A stretch of 64,000 nucleotides of DNA from Ailanthus altissimus. Its lineage: Eukaryota; Streptophyta; Magnoliopsida; Sapindales; Simaroubaceae. The notes beneath the pieces were generated by a model. The model saw only the letters and a list, made by a program, of their open reading frames with translations, was not told the DNA's origin and searched no databases. The DNA is taken from assembly GCA_946807835.1 (NCBI GenBank), contig OX327703.1, forward strand, positions 5,649,501 through 5,713,500. The letters are read 5' to 3'. The number at the start of each line of letters is the position of its first letter. The stretch's first letter is position 1. Of the stretch, positions 60,160-64,000 are shown one piece after another. The position numbers and the translations under genes were made by a program.

Positions 60160-63100
60160 TATTAATCGTGATTATTTATAATTTTAATTTTAGTTACATT
60201 AATATTATAATTTTAAATTCAATTTCAATTACGTTCAAAATTTTAAATATAATCCGAATTTTAATTTCTTTAAATATTATAATTCTAATTCTAATTTCAA
60301 TTTTAATTACGTTAAATGTTATAATTTTAAATCTATACTGTAAGTGTTATAATTTCAATTATAATTTAAATTTAAATTTAAATTATAATAAATATTATAA
60401 TTTCAATTCTAAATTCAATTGTGTTAAATGTTATAATTTCAATTCCAATTTAAATTTTAATTATGTTAATGTTATAATTTCAATTCTATTTTAAATTTAA
60501 ATTATGTTAATTATTATAATTTCAATTCCAATTTCGATTTCAATAACTTTAAATATTATAATTCCAAATCAAATTTCAATTTCAATTACATTAAATGTTA
60601 TAATTCCAATACCAATTTTAACTTTAATTACATTAAAATTTATAATTTTAATTTCAATTACGTTAAATATTATAATTCAAAATCCAATTTCAAATTTAAT
60701 TACATTAAATGTTATAATTTAAAATCCAATTTCAATTTCAATTACGTTAAATATTGTAATTCAAACTTCAATTTCAATTCCACTAAATGTTATAATTCTA
60801 ATTTTAATTTTAGTTACGTTAAATATTATAATTCTAAAATGAAATTTTAAATTCAATTTCAATTCGTTAAATATTATAACTTCAATTCTGATAAATGTTA
60901 TAATTCTAATTTTAATTTTAATTAAATTCAATTCTAACATTTAACATAATTAAAATTAAAATTAGAATTAAAATTAGAATTAAAATTGGAGAATTCTTTC
61001 TCACCTTAAATTGAAACTTCAAGGGATTGAATTTGTGCCAATGGAAACCATAACTTTCATACACAATAGAAAGATATGATAGATCTATTTTTTTTAGATT
61101 GAGAATGCAGTTCTTCAATTCTATCTGATTATAACATTTAATATAATTTAAATTAAAATTAGAATTAGAATTATAACATTTAATGTAATTAAAATTAAAA
61201 TCGAAATTATATTTTGAATTATAATATTTTATCGTAATTCTAAATTAAATTTAAAATTAGAATTGGAACAATAATATTTAGCGTAATTGAAATTAAAATT
61301 AAAATTATAATATTTAACATAATTAAAATCAAAATTAGAATTAAAATTATAACATTTAATGTAATTGAAGTTTAAATTGGAATTAAAATTATAACATTTA
61401 ATGTAATTGAAAATTTAAATTAGAATTGAAATTATAACATTTATCGTAGTTGAAATTTAAATTTAAATTGGAATTAGAATTATAACATTTACTGTAATTA
61501 AAATAGAAATTGGAATTATAGAATTTAACATGATTGAAATTGAAATTAGATTTATAATATTTAACAAAATTTAAATTGAATTTTAAATTTTAAATTGAAA
61601 TTATAACATTTTATATAATTGAAATTATAATTGAAATTAAAATTATAACATTTAACGTATTTGAAATTAGAATTGGAAGTATAATATTTAATTAATTTAA
61701 ATTTAAATTAAAATTAAAAATATATCATTTAGCATAATTGAAATTTACCCTATTGTGCCAAAATGAACTAGAAGCTTATTTTGCTGCTAATATACTAGCC
61801 ATCTATCAGTATTTCCTCTTCCGCTTCTATTTTTGGGTTTTTCCTATGATGTATACTTTTGTCTTTGAAGATACAGACGAGGTTAAGGAGTATAATTTTG
61901 TTGATTCATTCATTCACAAGTGTGTATGATAAGAAAAACTACTATTAAGAAATTAAAATTTTAATATTTAATATAATTAAAATTAAAAATAGAATTGAAA
62001 TTATAACATTTAACATAATTAAAATTAGAATTGGAATATGAATTATAACATTTAATGTACATGATATTGAAATTGAAATTTGAATTATGTATTTGAAATT
62101 AAATTTAAATTTGGTAAAAATATTTACGTAATCGAAATTAAAATTAAAATTATAATATTTAATGTAATTGAGATCAAAACTGAAAATAGAATTATAACAT
62201 TTAATGTAATAGAAATTAAAAATTAGAATTGAAATTATAACATTTAACATAGTTAAAATAAAAAATGGAATTGAAATTATAATATTTAACGTAATTAGAA
62301 TTGAATTTAATTTTGAAATTCGAATTATGGCATTTAATGTAATTGAAAATGGATTTGGAGTAATTAAAATTAAAATTAGAATAAGAACTATAACATTGGA
62401 AGTAATTGAAATCAAAATTATAACTAAAAATATAACATTTGATATTATTGAAATTAAAGTTGCTTCATTAAAATTATAATATTTAATGTAAATAAAATTG
62501 AATTTAAATTTATAATTAGAATTATAACATTTTACGTAATTGAAATTGGAATTACAACATTTAATATAATTGAAATTAAATTTGAATTTAGAATTATAAC
62601 ATCTATCATAATTATAATTAAAATTATAACATTTAGCGTAATTAAATTAAAATTAGAATTTGAATAATAATATTTAACATAGTTGAAATTAAAATTAAAA
62701 TTGAATTTGTAACTACAACATTTTAACACAAATGAACAATTGAAATTGGATTTTCAATTAGAAATATATAACGTAATTAAAATTAAAATTGCTATTGGAA
62801 TAATAAGATTTAAGATAATTAAAATTGAAATTAAAATTTAATTTTAAATTATAATATTTAACGTATCTAAAATTTAAACTAGGTTTGAAATAATTAATAT
62901 TTAACGAATTTGAAATTGAAATTTGATTTCAAATTATAATACTTAATATAATTGAATTTGAATTTGAAATTATAACATTTTAAAAATTTTGAAATTGAAT
63001 TTAGATTTCGAATTACACAATTAACGAAATTGAAATTGACATTAAAATAATATTTAAAATTATAACATTTATCGTATTTTTAATTTTTATTTAATAATAT

Positions 63101-63560
63101 TTAACATAACTTAAATTGAAATTAAAATTAAAATTAGAATTAGAATTAAAATTATGTTATCTAACGTACACCAAATTGAAATTGAACTACGATTTAGAAT
63201 TATAATATTTAATGTTATTGAAATTAAAATTATAATTAAATTACCAATTATAACATATAACATAATTTAAATCAGAATTTGAATTAGATTTATAATATTT
63301 AACGTAATTAAAATTAAAATTTTACTTCAATTGTAACATTTAACGTAATTAAAATTAAAATTGAATTTCAAATTTTAACCTTAAACGTAATTGATATTGA
63401 AATTAAAATTCTAATTGCAATTATAAAATTTAATGTAATTTAAATTATAATTGAAATTGGAATTAAATCTTTTAATATAATTGAATTATAAATTAAAATT
63501 TAAAATATAACATTTAACATTATTAAAATCAAATTTCAAATTGAAATTATAACATTCACT
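60160..63560. repeat. Hexamer-built AT-rich minisatellite with one orientation switch
   Basis: About 3.4 kb of ~35-45-bp units made of runs of AATTYY hexamers (AATTTC, AATTCC, AATTTT) followed by a core like ACGTTAAATATTATAATT. From ~60160 to ~60925 the core reads in this orientation. From ~60935 to 63560 almost all units are its reverse complement (ATTATAACATTTAACGTAATTG). Two unique segments interrupt it: about 60985-61130 and 61738-61945. All ORFs here (for example 60129-60494 and 61945-62415) are repeat artefacts of Ile/Asn/Leu-rich text. Confidence 0.9.
61738..61945 (+). other. Unique insert inside the minisatellite
   Basis: A non-repetitive segment of ~200 bp with a 63-codon ORF (61738-61929) containing YQYFLFRFYFWVFPMMYTFV. 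No known family. Base composition differs from its surroundings (more G and C), so it is probably a foreign fragment trapped in the array. Confidence 0.5.
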
Positions 63561-64000
63561 AACATCAACTCTTTCAACTATAGAATTTATTAGACAAATT
63601 CAAATTTAATTAAATTAATATATAGAATGATACAGATAATGATCATACAGTTCTTGCAAATATATGTATTTCTACAATATATTTATTATACATACAATTT
63701 ATTATTATAAGGATAATTAGTTCATTTTAATAGGATTAACTTTAAGTTTTTCAAAAAATAAATTTAAATTGCAAATTTGAATTTGAATAAAATTGAACTA
63801 ATAAATAAAAGGATCAATTTTTTAATTATTAATAAATTTTATTGTTATTTAAATTTATAAAAAATAGAGGGAATTGTTTTTATTAAATTATATTATTACT
63901 AGTTGGCCACCTGTATTAATGTGTTAACCCCTCCATTGGCTGCCATTTGTCATCCGATAAAGAGAGTGCACCGATGTCATTTGGCTGCTCGAAACAACTA
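63561..64000. other. Non-repetitive window end
   Basis: AT-rich until ~63900, then more balanced sequence (GGCCACCTG, CCCCTCCATTGGCTGCC). No ORF or element is recognised before the window ends. Confidence 0.5.

Noticed and set aside
60129..62729. Ile/Asn-rich ORFs up to 156 codons
   Set aside because: Translation of the AATTYY minisatellite in stop-poor frames; no real protein composition.
57270..63560. CRISPR-like or telomere-like array
   Set aside because: Repeats are diverged and contiguous without unique spacers of constant size, and the context is a plant genome; no TTTAGGG units.

Overview
The window is AT-rich plant nuclear DNA, almost certainly from a dicot. It is heterochromatin-like: I see no intact host gene, rRNA or tRNA. 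Nearly every coding signal is a plant transposon relic (Ty1/copia, Ty3/gypsy of the Athila, Tat and chromovirus lineages, and LINEs), nested in one another and broken by stops and frameshifts. These identifications rest on recognisable protein motifs, LTR ends, polypurine tracts and target-site duplications (TSDs); no database search was run.

Layout. 1-4090: two diverged LTR-like copies in inverted orientation. 4.1-6.65 kb: no gene. 6.66-8.64 kb: minus-strand copia relic with a 209-bp duplication in its RT. 8678-10146: small LTR element with two 248-bp LTRs, PBS and PPT but no recognisable pol. 10.15-13.99 kb: minus-strand LINE relic. 14.0-17.6 kb: copia element A, then an LTR fragment. 18.1-22.6 kb: non-coding sequence and copia element C. 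22.6-23.5 kb: older Athila-type LTR interrupted by the minus-strand Athila element, which runs from its 3' LTR at 23503 to a gag leader ending near 34.15 kb. 34.2-36.3 kb: 25-bp tandem array and a deleted plus-strand chromovirus with 3' LTR. 37.7-43.6 kb: copia element B with both LTRs. 43.6-44.6 kb: second LINE-type relic. 44.8-45.0 kb: long hairpin. 45075-46459: Athila-type solo LTR with TSD. 47.2-57.2 kb: minus-strand Tat element with an antisense plant-mobile-domain ORF, split by a 2.67-kb solo LTR with TSD. 57.3-60.1 kb: ~220-bp satellite-like array with an inverted block. 60.1-63.56 kb: hexamer-built minisatellite that reverses orientation once.

The most interesting object is the Athila element. 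Between its integrase and 3' LTR, in sense orientation, it carries an intact 182-codon ORF encoding a basic protein with a four-cysteine cluster, preceded by an ATG-free leader with a good splice acceptor, and an intron-less copy of a LONELY GUY (LOG) cytokinin-activating phosphoribohydrolase gene. LOG has one frameshift, one in-frame stop and apparently a lost start codon; gag-pol carries several stops and one frameshift. The layout suggests a retrotransposon that carried a captured hormone gene and a nucleic-acid-binding accessory protein. This copy looks defective, but relatives might not be.
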